A DNA stretch of 64,000 nt from Gaetbulibacter_B jejuensis (GCF_039524015.1 NZ_BAAAGF010000003.1:443002-507001); one strand, 5' to 3'; shown: positions 8,387 through 18,158, numbered from the stretch's first letter. Numbers and translations are program-made. The notes: generated by a model from the sequence alone, not told the origin.

Positions 8387-9223
8387 GTGAAATCAAAATT
8401 TGATATTTTTAGACAAAAGGTGCACATCATAATTTATGGCACCAACACTGTAGCAGGAAAAGCTTTTGATATTGTCCTGCTTGGTCTAATTTTACTAAGT
8501 GTTCTTATGGTGATGCTAGAAACCGTTGACTCTGTTGACGAAAGGTATCACAACGTGCTTTTAATTTGCGAATGGGTTATAACGGTATTTTTCACTATTG
8601 AATATATCCTGAGGATTATTTCCATTAAAACACCATCTAAATACATTTTTAGCTTTTATGGAATTATCGACTTTATAGCAATTCTACCAATGTACCTATC
8701 GTTCTTTTTTGGTGGTGCACAAATTTTATCCGTAGTAAGAGCATTAAGGCTTTTACGTATTTTCAGAATTTTAAACTTAGTACACTTTACTGGTCAAGCC
8801 TCAGAGCTTCGTTTAGCCATTAAAACAAGTAGAACCAAAATAATTGTTTTCATCTATTTTGTACTCGTAGTTTGTGTGCTTTTAGGTTCATTAATGTATG
8901 TTATTGAAGGCGAGGTTAATGGTTTTACAAGTATTCCTGTGAGTATCTATTGGTGTATTGTAACACTAACAACTGTTGGTTATGGAGATATACATCCTGT
9001 TACTCCAACAGGTCAGGTTATTGCTTCGCTAATCATGATTTTGGGTTATGGTATCATTGCTGTTCCTACAGGAATTGTTACTGCTGAATTTGCTCAAAAC
9101 AGAAAGAAAAAAGGGTTATTTACTTTAGAAAAAGATTATCCTTGTCCTAATTGTGGTGTTGACGACCATAAGCAAAAAGCCGATTTTTGTTACAACTGTG
9201 GCAATAAGCTAGAACATGAGTAA
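8387..9223 (+). CDS. Voltage-gated-type potassium channel with C-terminal zinc ribbon
   Basis: The 278-residue inner-membrane protein has six hydrophobic segments. An arginine-rich S4 helix (VRALRLLRIFRI, about 117-128) suggests voltage sensing, and TTVGYGD at 195-201 is the K+ selectivity filter. After the last membrane helix a cytoplasmic tail holds two CxxC knuckles, Cys253/Cys256 and Cys268/Cys271, a likely zinc ribbon. The start is GTG at 8387, with a good -7 box upstream. The stop overlaps the miaA start by eight bases. Channel identity is firm; the zinc-ribbon role is unknown. Confidence 0.92.
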   Translation: MKSKFDIFRQKVHIIIYGTNTVAGKAFDIVLLGLILLSVLMVMLETVDSVDERYHNVLLICEWVITVFFTIEYILRIISIKTPSKYIFSFYGIIDFIAILPMYLSFFFGGAQILSVVRALRLLRIFRILNLVHFTGQASELRLAIKTSRTKIIVFIYFVLVVCVLLGSLMYVIEGEVNGFTSIPVSIYWCIVTLTTVGYGDIHPVTPTGQVIASLIMILGYGIIAVPTGIVTAEFAQNRKKKGLFTLEKDYPCPNCGVDDHKQKADFCYNCGNKLEHE

Positions 9224-10124
9224 ATATCTAATCTCCATTGTTGGTCCTACTGCTATTGGCAAAACCGCTTTAAGTATTAAATTGGCTACACATTTTAATA
9301 CCGAAATAGTATCGGCTGATTCCAGACAATTTTTTAAAGAAATGCAAATAGGTACTGCTGCTCCAACAGCAGACGAATTGAGTGCAGCTAAACACCATTT
9401 TATTCATCATAAAAGCATTGAAGACAACTATAATGTAGGTGCTTTTGAGGTTGATGCTATTACAAAACTTTCTGAATTATACCAAACACATGATGTTGTT
9501 ATTATGGTTGGTGGTTCTGGTCTTTATGTTGATGCTGTTACCAAAGGTTTGGATGAGTTTCCTAATGTAAAACCAGAAATTAGAGAACAACTTAACACAG
9601 CACTAGAAACTAAAGGACTAATTACCTTACAAGAACAATTAAAAGAATTAGACCTTAAAACATATAACACCATAGCCATTGAGAATCCGCATAGAGTGAT
9701 AAGAGCTTTAGAAGTTTGCATTGGTTCGGGCAAACCCTACTCTTCTTTTTTGAACAAAGACAAAAAGCAGCGACAGTTTAAAACCATTTCAATAGGGCTT
9801 ACTGCTGACAGAGAAATAATTTATAATAGAATAAACTCTCGTGTAGATATTATGGTTAAAGAAGGTCTTCTAGAAGAAGCTAAAGCTTTAATACCAAAAC
9901 AACATTTAAATGCACTAAACACAGTAGGCTATAAAGAGCTTTTCAATTATTTTAATGGCGAGTGGACTTTAGACTTTGCCATTTCAGAAATAAAAAAGAA
10001 CACAAGGCGTTTTGCAAAACGCCAATTAACTTGGTTTAAAAAGAATAAGGACACCTTTTGGTTTGACTACCAAACCAATGTCAAAGAGATCATAGCTACA
10101 ATTGAACGTAATATAAAATCATAA
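9216..10124 (+). CDS. miaA: tRNA dimethylallyltransferase
   Basis: The 302-residue enzyme transfers a dimethylallyl group to A37 of tRNAs that read codons beginning with U. The P-loop GPTAIGKT is at residues 10-17, followed by the ADSRQ segment and the VGGSGLY motif. The C-terminal part includes the KRQLTWF segment typical of MiaA. It overlaps the channel gene by eight bases (ATGAGTAA), suggesting coupled translation, and ends at a bidirectional terminator. Confidence 0.96.
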   Translation: MSKYLISIVGPTAIGKTALSIKLATHFNTEIVSADSRQFFKEMQIGTAAPTADELSAAKHHFIHHKSIEDNYNVGAFEVDAITKLSELYQTHDVVIMVGGSGLYVDAVTKGLDEFPNVKPEIREQLNTALETKGLITLQEQLKELDLKTYNTIAIENPHRVIRALEVCIGSGKPYSSFLNKDKKQRQFKTISIGLTADREIIYNRINSRVDIMVKEGLLEEAKALIPKQHLNALNTVGYKELFNYFNGEWTLDFAISEIKKNTRRFAKRQLTWFKKNKDTFWFDYQTNVKEIIATIERNIKS

Positions 10125-10128
10125 AAAA

Positions 10129-10154
10129 AAAGCCTATCAAAATCGATAGGCTTT
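10129..10154. terminator. Bidirectional terminator between miaA and the response-regulator gene
   Basis: A 10-bp stem (10129-10138 with 10145-10154) with A-run on the left and T-run on the right serves convergent transcripts from both sides. It starts five bases after the miaA stop. Confidence 0.9.
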
Positions 10155-10164
10155 CTTATATAAT

Positions 10165-10875
10165 TTATGCGTTTTGATTGACAACCAACCTAAACCCTTC
10201 TCCATGTATGTTTAAAATTTCAACATTTTCGTCAGGTTTTAAGTACTTACGTAGTTTAGCTATGTAAACATCCATACTTCTTGAAGTAAAGTAGTTGTCG
10301 TCTCTCCATATCTTGGTCAATGCTAATTCTCTTGGCATTAAATCGTTTTCATGTAAAGCCAATAAACGTAATAATTCGTTTTCTTTTGGAGAAAGCTTAA
10401 CTGGTTCTCCTCCATTAAATTTTAAGAAACGTAATTTAGAGTTTAAGTCAAACTTACCAATCTTAAATTCAAATTGTTTGCTATCAGCTACAGAGTCAGT
10501 TGCTTTACGCTGCATAATTGCTTTAATTTTCATAAGCAATACTTCACTGTCAAAAGGTTTGTTTAGGTAATCGTCTGCTCCTACTTTATATCCTTTTAAA
10601 ACATCTTCTTTCATAGCTTTAGCAGTTAAGAAAATGATTGGAACATCAGCGTTTTTTTCGCGAATTTCTTTAGCAAGTGTAAATCCATCTTTATAAGGCA
10701 TCATGACATCAAGAATACATAAATCGAAATCGTCTTTTTTGAATTTCTCAAAACCTTCCATTCCGTTTTTAGCATGAACAACTGTATATTCGTTCATGGT
10801 TAAGTAATCCTTTAATACAGTCCCAAAATTTGGATCGTCTTCTACTAATAGAATTTTCTTATTTAGTTCTTCCAT
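10165..10875 (-). CDS. rprY: OmpR-family response regulator (RprY-like)
   Basis: This 236-residue regulator has an N-terminal receiver domain with the acidic pair in VEDDP (13-14), the phosphoacceptor Asp56 in LDVMMP and the conserved lysine in FLTAKA. A winged-helix DNA-binding domain follows, with the SPKENELLRLL segment. It lies two bases downstream of its sensor kinase. The name follows Bacteroidota RprXY; the target genes are not shown by the sequence. Confidence 0.88.
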   Translation of the reverse strand: MEELNKKILLVEDDPNFGTVLKDYLTMNEYTVVHAKNGMEGFEKFKKDDFDLCILDVMMPYKDGFTLAKEIREKNADVPIIFLTAKAMKEDVLKGYKVGADDYLNKPFDSEVLLMKIKAIMQRKATDSVADSKQFEFKIGKFDLNSKLRFLKFNGGEPVKLSPKENELLRLLALHENDLMPRELALTKIWRDDNYFTSRSMDVYIAKLRKYLKPDENVEILNIHGEGFRLVVNQNA

Positions 10876-10877
10876 AA

Positions 10878-12446
10878 TTATGATATTAGTGGCAGCTTAA
10901 TTGTAAATACACTACCTTTTCCTTTTTCACTTTCTACTGATATATGACCTTGATGGTCTTCTACTATTCTTTTTACGTAAGCCAAACCTAAACCATGGCC
11001 TTTTACATTATGAACATTTCCTGTATGCTCTCTATAAAACTTTTCAAAAACACGTTTTTGAACTTGTTTTGACATTCCGTTACCTTGGTCGGCTATTTTT
11101 AATAGTATGTTATTGCCTACGTTTTCTGTATATACATCTATTTTTGGTGCATCGTCACTATACTTTATAGCGTTATCCAGAATGTTTACAATAACATTGG
11201 TAAAATGACTTTCATTAGCTAAAACAGATGATTTAGCAGCTTCTAAATGCATATTTACATAACCTTTTCTATCTTCAACTATCAACTCTACATGTGTAAT
11301 TGCGTCTTCTACTAAGTCGTGCAACTTCACTCTATCCTTACTAATGTTAAGCTCATTCTTTTCTAGTTTAGATATACGCAAAACGTTTTCAACTTGGGCA
11401 TGCATACGCTTGTTTTCGTCTTTTATCATTCCCAAATAGCGCATCACTTTTTCTTGATCGCCAATTATTTTTGGGTTTTTTATTGAATCTAAAGCCAAAT
11501 TAATTGTTGCTATTGGTGTTTTAAATTCGTGCGTCATGTTATTGATAAAGTCTGTTTTTATCTGTGATATTTTACGTTGCTTTATCAACTGATAAACAGC
11601 ACTTGAGTATGCCACAATAATAATTGTTGTAAAGATTATTGAAAGCAACAACATTTTTAAAATGGTTGAAAACAAAAACTTATTACGCTCAGGAAAATCG
11701 ACATATAGTCTATAATCACTTTCTCCATTATTATCTAAAAATACCGGAACACCAAGTGTAGCACTCGATACTTCAAAATCATCAGACTGTACTTTGGTAG
11801 CCAAATCTTTATCGTAAATAGCAAACTCAAAATTGATATCAATACCATTATTTTTAAGTTGCTTTTTTAAAAACCCTGAAACCTCTTCGCTGGTAATTCT
11901 TTTATAAACCGGAATGTTTTTAAAACGCTCTCTTGTAGCTGCAATAAAATGTGCTTGCTGCAAAGGCGACATAGATTGTATATTTTGAAATGATTTTTCA
12001 GGACTAATCTTAAATTCTCCTGTTAAATTATTATTGCTGTATACTTTTGTTTCCTGATTGCTTTGTACCCTGTTTAAACTTATACTATCTAAACCTATTT
12101 CAAAGAACAGTGATGGGATTTTATAGCTTTCTTCTAAAATACCGTTTCTAAAAATTACGGTTTCGTTATTAGCGTTATCTTGATACTTAAGGATTATTTC
12201 AGACAGTGCTGTAGTATCAGGCTTACCTCCTTTTTCTATAAACTCTTGAAGTTTATTATCAAAAACAGCGAACTCTTTGTCTTCAATTGCTTTTGAAACA
12301 AAACTTAACGAACGTTTTACGTTTAAGGTAAACTGATTTTTTTCATTTATAAGCGTATTATTAATAAAATATGCTTGAACGAAAATAATCCCTATGAGTG
12401 ATAAACTCATTAAAACCACCATTAAAATGAATAGCTTTTTGCCCAT
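10878..12446 (-). CDS. rprX: Membrane sensor histidine kinase (RprX-like)
   Basis: The 522-residue kinase has a membrane helix near residues 5-28, a periplasmic sensor region of about 230 residues and a second helix near 258-281. The dimerisation domain carries the phosphorylated His306 in NNMTHEFKTP, and the ATPase domain shows the N box (VIVNILDNAIKYS) and glycine boxes DQGNGMS and GHGLGLAY. It pairs with the regulator two bases downstream. The signal it senses is unknown. Confidence 0.9.
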   Translation of the reverse strand: MGKKLFILMVVLMSLSLIGIIFVQAYFINNTLINEKNQFTLNVKRSLSFVSKAIEDKEFAVFDNKLQEFIEKGGKPDTTALSEIILKYQDNANNETVIFRNGILEESYKIPSLFFEIGLDSISLNRVQSNQETKVYSNNNLTGEFKISPEKSFQNIQSMSPLQQAHFIAATRERFKNIPVYKRITSEEVSGFLKKQLKNNGIDINFEFAIYDKDLATKVQSDDFEVSSATLGVPVFLDNNGESDYRLYVDFPERNKFLFSTILKMLLLSIIFTTIIIVAYSSAVYQLIKQRKISQIKTDFINNMTHEFKTPIATINLALDSIKNPKIIGDQEKVMRYLGMIKDENKRMHAQVENVLRISKLEKNELNISKDRVKLHDLVEDAITHVELIVEDRKGYVNMHLEAAKSSVLANESHFTNVIVNILDNAIKYSDDAPKIDVYTENVGNNILLKIADQGNGMSKQVQKRVFEKFYREHTGNVHNVKGHGLGLAYVKRIVEDHQGHISVESEKGKGSVFTIKLPLIS

Positions 12447-12529
12447 CGTTCAAATTTAAGATTTTAACATTTAGTTTTTGTACCCTTTAACCTTACATTA
12501 ACAAAAATGTTAAAATTTGAGTTGTTGAC

Positions 12530-13108
12530 TTACTTTATCAATGATTTATGAATTTTTAAAACCTGAACTTTTGTATCTTCAATAGTATTGTTAACTATCA
12601 CAAAATCAGATTTTTTAATCTTTTCTTCATCGCTTAACTGGTTATTGACTATTGCCAAAACTTTTTCTCTTGAAGTATTATCGCGTTGTAACACACGATT
12701 TATGCGTTCTTCTAAATCTGCAGTAACCAAAACGATACAATCGTATTGAGATTGCATACCTTCTTCAAAAATGATAGCTGCTTCTTTAATAACATATGCA
12801 CCATTCTGCTTTTTAAGCCAACGCTTAAAGTGCGCACCTACTTTTGGATGCACAATAGCATTCATTTGTTCAAGCAGTTCTTTGTTATTAAATATTTTTG
12901 AAGCAATATAAGGTCTATTTAAGCCTTCGTTAGTGTAAGCCTTTTCACCAAAAAGTGCAATCAACTTTCTGCGGATTACTTTAGACCTATTCATTAATTT
13001 TTTAGCTTCAACATCAGCGATATAAATAGGCACACCTAATTCAGAAAACAATTTAGCAACAGTTGTTTTCCCACTACCAATACCACCTGTAAGACCTACA
13101 ATTTTCAT
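12530..13108 (-). CDS. coaE: Dephospho-CoA kinase
   Basis: The 192-residue enzyme phosphorylates dephospho-CoA, the last step of coenzyme A synthesis. The Walker A loop GGIGSGKT lies at residues 8-15 and QRDNTSREKV forms part of the lid. It overlaps the YbbR gene by four bases, so it is likely translated from the same message as the two genes upstream. Another coenzyme A gene, coaBC, lies 12 kb away. An 83-base gap separates it from the kinase gene downstream. Confidence 0.95.
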   Translation of the reverse strand: MKIVGLTGGIGSGKTTVAKLFSELGVPIYIADVEAKKLMNRSKVIRRKLIALFGEKAYTNEGLNRPYIASKIFNNKELLEQMNAIVHPKVGAHFKRWLKKQNGAYVIKEAAIIFEEGMQSQYDCIVLVTADLEERINRVLQRDNTSREKVLAIVNNQLSDEEKIKKSDFVIVNNTIEDTKVQVLKIHKSLIK

Positions 13109-14073
13109 TCTACTAAGATAAAATCTACTTTGCTTTGTTTTATTTTGGCATTTTTAACCACATTAGGTAATCTGGTAATTTTAGGCGTTAAGAACGTACG
13201 ATTGCTTCCTGAAACTTCATTGTAATCACATTCTACTCTAAAATCTTGTAATTTAATTTCTTTAAAGTTTTTTAAAGGTAAATAATACAATACAGATACG
13301 GTTTTAGGGAAAAAATTTACTGTGGCATTATTAGGCGTATTATTTATATTCAACGGTACTTCTATTGTACCTTCAGTAAATTTTTCGACGTCTCCAGTTA
13401 CTGTGACATTATTTTCTGATAATTTGATGTTATAATCAACCTTAGGTAAAACCACATTAACCTTTGAGTTGATATTAGATTTCACCTCTTTTAAAGCTAG
13501 TGATTTGGTGTTTAAAAACTCTATGTTATCAATTACATTTTGAGGCGCAATAACGTTTATTGAATCTGGAGAAACCGTTAAACCGTTTAGTAAATCATAC
13601 CCTGAAGAGAATGAAATTTTAGAATCTACAACAACAGGTACTTTTTTAACTGCTAACGTTTGAAACGAAAACTTTAAAGTATCTGGTTTTATTGATACAA
13701 CTTCAACTTTATCTCCTAACTGAGGTTTTATATTATGGACAGTTGCATTAGGCACCCAAATATAATGGTCGTCAACCAAGCTTAGATCTTTTTCAAAATC
13801 TACTTTTAAAGAATGATCTGAAAAGTATAAAGGCATTAAATTAAACCCATGAGAGTTCATCACTACATTTACATTGGCTGAGTCATTTTTTGTTAACACA
13901 TAATGCTCGGGAACATTGGAAAATTTAATTGCAAAATTAACCGACTCAGTATACTCTTTGGATAGTTTTGAAATTACCAAAAACAAAAATGCTAAAAGCA
14001 AAAACAACCCAAACACATTGAGTTTTTTACTCTTTATTGACTTTAGCAGTTTATGTTTTAGTTTACTAACCAT
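13105..14073 (-). CDS. YbbR-like domain protein, membrane anchored
   Basis: The 322-residue protein has a basic N-terminus, one membrane helix near residues 19-36 and a beta-rich extracytoplasmic part with repeated YbbR-like segments such as VPVVVDSKISFSSGYDL. In Firmicutes, YbbR (CdaR) modulates a diadenylate cyclase; no cyclase gene is next to it here, so that role is not inferred. It overlaps both neighbours (4 and 8 bases), so it sits inside a tight three-gene unit with the glycosyltransferase and coaE. Confidence 0.78.
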   Translation of the reverse strand: MVSKLKHKLLKSIKSKKLNVFGLFLLLAFLFLVISKLSKEYTESVNFAIKFSNVPEHYVLTKNDSANVNVVMNSHGFNLMPLYFSDHSLKVDFEKDLSLVDDHYIWVPNATVHNIKPQLGDKVEVVSIKPDTLKFSFQTLAVKKVPVVVDSKISFSSGYDLLNGLTVSPDSINVIAPQNVIDNIEFLNTKSLALKEVKSNINSKVNVVLPKVDYNIKLSENNVTVTGDVEKFTEGTIEVPLNINNTPNNATVNFFPKTVSVLYYLPLKNFKEIKLQDFRVECDYNEVSGSNRTFLTPKITRLPNVVKNAKIKQSKVDFILVE

Positions 14074-15076
14074 GTATAAAAAATAAATGAGGAAATACCT
14101 GCTCTGGAGTTTTCTTAGTAAACTTTAAAGCTAATGTAGACTTTAAAAACCCATAACCATAACCAAAAAACTGTATTGCTATTGCAATAATAGCTTGTAT
14201 AGCTACAACCAAACTTTTGGAGCTAATTAATGCTAAAATAAAGGCTGCTATAAAATATAAAGCATATAATTTTAGTCCTAAGTCAATTCCTAAACCAAAC
14301 AAAATTATTGAAGCTAAAAAACCTAAACAAAACAATGTTGGTAGCCAATAAACGAGTTTTGCTGTTTTAGGATGCCATTGGTTTAAAATAGGTCTAACCA
14401 ACCCAAACTTATTGACTTGCTTGTAAAATTTAGACCAAGAAATTCGGCGTTTGTGATATACAAATGCCTCGTTAATCAATTTAGTTTTAAAACCTAGATT
14501 AATTAACCGTATTGACAAATCAGGGTCTTCACCTGGATGAATTACACCAAACCCTCCTGAAGCTTCAAATGCAGCCTTAGACAATCCCATATTAAAACTT
14601 CGTGGTTGAAACTTATCTACTTTTGTCTTTCCTCCTCTTATTCCACCAGTAGTAATAAAAGAAGTCATAGCAAAGTTTATAGCTTTTTGTAGCGATGTAA
14701 ACGAATGGTGAGCCGCATCAGGACCTCCAAAACAGTCAACAAATTCGTTATCTAGACTACTTTTAACCGTTTGTAAGTAATGTTTAGGCAATAAACAGTC
14801 TGAATCTAATATGATATAATAATTTCCCTTTGCCTTTTTCATTCCAAAGTTTCTAGAATCTCCAGGTCCTGAATTAGGTTTAAAGTAATAGGAAATATTC
14901 AATCTGTCAATATAAGATGCTACTATTGCTTTACAGTCAATATTAGAACCATCTTCTACAATAACTATTTCAAAGCTAAAATCGCCTTCTAACAAAGTAA
15001 AGCTTTCTAAAAGCTCATTAACCTCATCAGGCCTATTAAATACTGGTATTATAAATGAAAAATCAAGTGTATTCAT
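14066..15076 (-). CDS. Family 2 glycosyltransferase, membrane associated
   Basis: From the ATG at 15076 the protein is 336 residues. An N-terminal GT-A domain begins FSFIIPVFNRPDEV, and LDSDCLLP holds the nucleotide-sugar/metal-binding acidic motif. The segment GEDPDLSIR resembles the catalytic region of GT2 enzymes, and two hydrophobic helices follow in the C-terminal third. A longer frame from TTG at 15085 is possible, but that TTG lies inside a promoter-like box. Acceptor and sugar are unknown; a polysaccharide or lipid-linked role is likely. Confidence 0.85.
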   Translation of the reverse strand: MNTLDFSFIIPVFNRPDEVNELLESFTLLEGDFSFEIVIVEDGSNIDCKAIVASYIDRLNISYYFKPNSGPGDSRNFGMKKAKGNYYIILDSDCLLPKHYLQTVKSSLDNEFVDCFGGPDAAHHSFTSLQKAINFAMTSFITTGGIRGGKTKVDKFQPRSFNMGLSKAAFEASGGFGVIHPGEDPDLSIRLINLGFKTKLINEAFVYHKRRISWSKFYKQVNKFGLVRPILNQWHPKTAKLVYWLPTLFCLGFLASIILFGLGIDLGLKLYALYFIAAFILALISSKSLVVAIQAIIAIAIQFFGYGYGFLKSTLALKFTKKTPEQVFPHLFFIHG

Positions 15077-15082
15077 ATACCA

Positions 15083-15090
15083 CAAAGGTA
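15083..15090 (-). promoter_or_regulatory. Putative -7 box directly before the glycosyltransferase ATG
   Basis: Read on the minus strand this is TACCTTTG, a full match to TAnnTTTG. It ends six bases before the ATG at 15076, implying an almost leaderless transcript. Confidence 0.45.
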
Positions 15091-15104
15091 ATTAAACTAA
15101 ACAC

Positions 15105-15129
15105 AAAAGCCACCTAATTGGTGGCTTTT
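15105..15129 (-). terminator. Terminator after the first T9SS cargo gene
   Basis: A 10-bp stem AAAAGCCACC/GGTGGCTTTT with a five-base loop, ending in TTTT on the minus strand, follows the gene ending at 15152. The stem is symmetric, but no rightward gene needs it. Confidence 0.85.
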
Positions 15130-15151
15130 GAAAATACAATATTTAATATTT

Positions 15152-16264
15152 TTATTGCTTTATAATTCTGATAGTTTCAGTTACATCATTGATAGTAACT
15201 TTTACAAAGTAAGCACCATTGCTTAAGTTGCTCATGCTAACTTCACTTTGTAAACTATTAGGAGCAGTTCTAACAACTTCTTGTCCTAACATGTTGTAAA
15301 TAGATACATTTTGTATATTGCTTTGAGCTTTTAAATTCAACTCATTTTTAACTGGGTTAGGGAAATAAGAGAAGTTATCAAAGGCATCTACATTATCTAA
15401 AGATAAAGGAGCATCTGCCAAAACATTAACAGTGATATCATTCACTTCAGTTCCATCAGAAGTAGCATTAAAAGATATTGGTCCAAATGTTATATCATAA
15501 CTTCCAACAACAATATAATAAGTGCCAGCAGCTAAACTAGATATACTAAGTTCACTTAACAATCCTCCTGAAGGAGCATCATCATTAGAGTCTATAAAAA
15601 TCCCATCACTATCATATAGTCCTATTTCTGTATCTTCTAATACCGAAGAAAATGTATCAAAAGTAAGAGCATCACAAGTTCCATCGTATACAAATTCAAT
15701 CCAATTTACGTCTGATACTCCAGGGTCATAAGCATTGGTTGTGGTTTGTGTTACACCGCATTGTGCTGTACCAATAGTAATTGTAGCTACAGTAGCTGGT
15801 GGTGGTGGTGGTGTGTATGCATCAATTGTAACTACAATATTAGAGAAATTGGCATCAGAACCAGAATAAGTTTGAAAAAGAACAATATCAAGTGTTCCAT
15901 CTACCGTTGGATCATAAAAATCACTAAAAATTCCTTCAAAAGTCATTGTAGTTGGATTACCATCACTTCCAGCACCAGAAGTTGCTGGTGATAAACTGGT
16001 TGCCCCTGCAGCTGTTAAAGCTCTAACCTCAGCTTCATTTGACCAAGGACCTCCTCCTCCTGCCGCCCAATCAAGAGTGACAGTGTAAGACAAATATGAC
16101 CCAGCAGGTACAGATGCTGAATTTACCATATCATTGATGTTTAAAGTAACTGGTGAACCTTCTGCTACGTTCACAGGCCCAGGAACAGTTGAAAATGTAT
16201 GCTGTGCATTTAGTGTAAATGAACTAATAGCAATTGTAAAGAGTAGTAAAGTAATTTTTTTCAT
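15152..16264 (-). CDS. Secreted protein with T9SS type A sorting domain
   Basis: The 370-residue protein has an N-terminal signal peptide (about residues 1-20, MKKITLLLFTIAISSF) and a C-terminal T9SS domain of about 75 residues (SYFPNPVKNELNL to TIRIIKQ), so it should be exported across the outer membrane. Between them are a beta-rich N-terminal region, a five-proline linker and a PPC-like domain with the segment GTYYIVVGSYD. No catalytic motif is seen. The T9SS tail is very like that of the gene at 18248. Confidence 0.85.
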   Translation of the reverse strand: MKKITLLLFTIAISSFTLNAQHTFSTVPGPVNVAEGSPVTLNINDMVNSASVPAGSYLSYTVTLDWAAGGGGPWSNEAEVRALTAAGATSLSPATSGAGSDGNPTTMTFEGIFSDFYDPTVDGTLDIVLFQTYSGSDANFSNIVVTIDAYTPPPPPATVATITIGTAQCGVTQTTTNAYDPGVSDVNWIEFVYDGTCDALTFDTFSSVLEDTEIGLYDSDGIFIDSNDDAPSGGLLSELSISSLAAGTYYIVVGSYDITFGPISFNATSDGTEVNDITVNVLADAPLSLDNVDAFDNFSYFPNPVKNELNLKAQSNIQNVSIYNMLGQEVVRTAPNSLQSEVSMSNLSNGAYFVKVTINDVTETIRIIKQ

Positions 16265-16436
16265 ATTTCATTTATAATTAGATTAATAACTCATTAAAAA
16301 TATTAAAAAAAGATTAAACCCTTGTTTTAAAGTTCGAAACTTAGATAAAATACTTTTTTCTTAGTTGAAAACACTTTTGATTATCGCACAACACTATTTA
16401 AGTCTATTTTTTATATTAGGTTGTATTTAAAATAGA

Positions 16437-18158
16437 TTATTTTTTTACTACCTTAATTGTCTTTTCAGTTCTTTCACTAGTCAAGACTTTTACCAAGTAT
16501 ACTCCTTTTATTAAATCAGTTACATCTATAATTACTTTTGAAGAATTTGGTGTTTTAGTTAACAGTTCTTGCCCTAACATATTAAAAATTGAAACTTTAT
16601 TTAAATTGTTTTGTGAGTTTATCTTTAAATAGTCAGATATTGGATTATTATAATTAAAATCTAAAAACTCATTATCATTTTTAGACAGCGAGTTTTCACC
16701 TTCTATAATCTCTAAAACTTGATTTGCATTTACATTATTAATAACATCAACAATACCACTTAACCATGTTACTTTTACATAATCAACAACTGTATTATCT
16801 GCAAGTCCAAAAATTTCGGTCCCTGAGTTTTGAGAGAGATAACCTTCTCCACAAAGTGTATATCTATATTGCTTTTCTCCATTAATTGAAATTTCTATTA
16901 AAGAACCAATACCATCTCTATTACTAACAGTTCCTTGAAGTTTTACTTTTAGCCAATTATTACTTGAAACTGTTTGATTTTCCCAAATAAATATATTTTC
17001 ATTATTAATGTTATTCACAGCAATATCAGGAAACCCATCATTATCAATATCTCCAATTGCGTTAGAAAAACTTTTTCTGTAGTCATTAACAAAACCAACA
17101 TTGGTAGGAATACTAAAAAAGCCACTACTATTATTTTCATAAAAAGCAGCTGATAAAAAACCTGGTACTGAACCATTAAATTCTCCACTTACATACAAGT
17201 CTAAATCCATATCATTTTCAGCATCCAAAAAAACTGCTCCCCAACCTATGCTATTAAAAAGGACTCCTGCTGTTGAAGCAACATTGGTAAACGTCTCTCC
17301 ATTATTATTCTGTAATAACACATTTCCACTTGGTGTATTTGTTACATAAATGTCTAACCAACCGTCATTATTATAATCATCTATTGTTACAGACATAGCA
17401 TCGATGTAAAGATTGGTACCTGTGTTAACACTAACATCAGTAAAAGTACCGTCTCCATTGTTTTTATAAAGTACATTTGGGTTATCTACTCTATCGTTAG
17501 AAACGTAAATGTCTTGCCAACCATCTTTATCATAATCAAAAAAAGCAGAGCAAAAAGATAAATCACTAACTTCTAGTATACCTACAAGATTACTTACATT
17601 TACAAATGTTCCATCACCATTATTTTTATACAAATAATTTGGCACTACACCTGTAACATCTCTATTACTTAAAAAAACATCAAGGTAGCCATCGTTATTA
17701 TAATCTCCCCAAGATGCACCATAAGTAAAAATATTATTAGTTGGTAAACCACAAGTTGAAGTAACTTCGTGAAAACTCATACTTCCGTTATTAACAAAAA
17801 GCCTATTTCCTGACACGTTACTTGTCACATAAAGGTCTTTATCTCCATCATTATCAATATCAACCCAATTTGTTTGCTTTGATTGTGAGTTTATTTTTGG
17901 CACAATTAGCACTTCTTCAACAAAAACGCCATTAACATTTTTAAAAAAGCGTAAAGCAGTTCCAGCTTGAGAAGCCAAAGTTATATCGTCCCAACCATCA
18001 TTATCATAATCATAAAAAGTTATTCCACTACCAAAAGGAGTATTACCACTACTAAAACCTAATCCGATATTAGAAGCTTGATCTGAAAAATATGTTTGAG
18101 AGTAAACAATTACACTCATTAGAAATACTATTTTAAAAGATAAAATGTTTTTTTTCAT
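16437..18158 (-). CDS. Secreted FG-GAP/VCBS repeat protein with ASPIC/UnbV and T9SS domains
   Basis: The 573-residue protein starts with a signal peptide (about 1-20) and contains several integrin-like calcium-binding repeats, each with motifs like DYDNDGWDDI, DIDNDGDKDLY and DYNNDGYLDVF. An ASPIC/UnbV-type domain follows (NRDGIGSLIEISI to VDYVKVTWLSG), as in CRTAC1-like proteins, and the last 70 residues form a T9SS sorting tail ending EKTIKVVKK. It should be a surface or secreted beta-propeller, perhaps adhesive. It is the middle of three consecutive T9SS cargo genes. Confidence 0.88.
   Translation of the reverse strand: MKKNILSFKIVFLMSVIVYSQTYFSDQASNIGLGFSSGNTPFGSGITFYDYDNDGWDDITLASQAGTALRFFKNVNGVFVEEVLIVPKINSQSKQTNWVDIDNDGDKDLYVTSNVSGNRLFVNNGSMSFHEVTSTCGLPTNNIFTYGASWGDYNNDGYLDVFLSNRDVTGVVPNYLYKNNGDGTFVNVSNLVGILEVSDLSFCSAFFDYDKDGWQDIYVSNDRVDNPNVLYKNNGDGTFTDVSVNTGTNLYIDAMSVTIDDYNNDGWLDIYVTNTPSGNVLLQNNNGETFTNVASTAGVLFNSIGWGAVFLDAENDMDLDLYVSGEFNGSVPGFLSAAFYENNSSGFFSIPTNVGFVNDYRKSFSNAIGDIDNDGFPDIAVNNINNENIFIWENQTVSSNNWLKVKLQGTVSNRDGIGSLIEISINGEKQYRYTLCGEGYLSQNSGTEIFGLADNTVVDYVKVTWLSGIVDVINNVNANQVLEIIEGENSLSKNDNEFLDFNYNNPISDYLKINSQNNLNKVSIFNMLGQELLTKTPNSSKVIIDVTDLIKGVYLVKVLTSERTEKTIKVVKK

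Noticed and set aside
15799..15814. Repeated GGT/CCA triplets as a microsatellite or CRISPR-like repeat
   Set aside because: It encodes a five-proline linker within the T9SS protein and is too short for an array.
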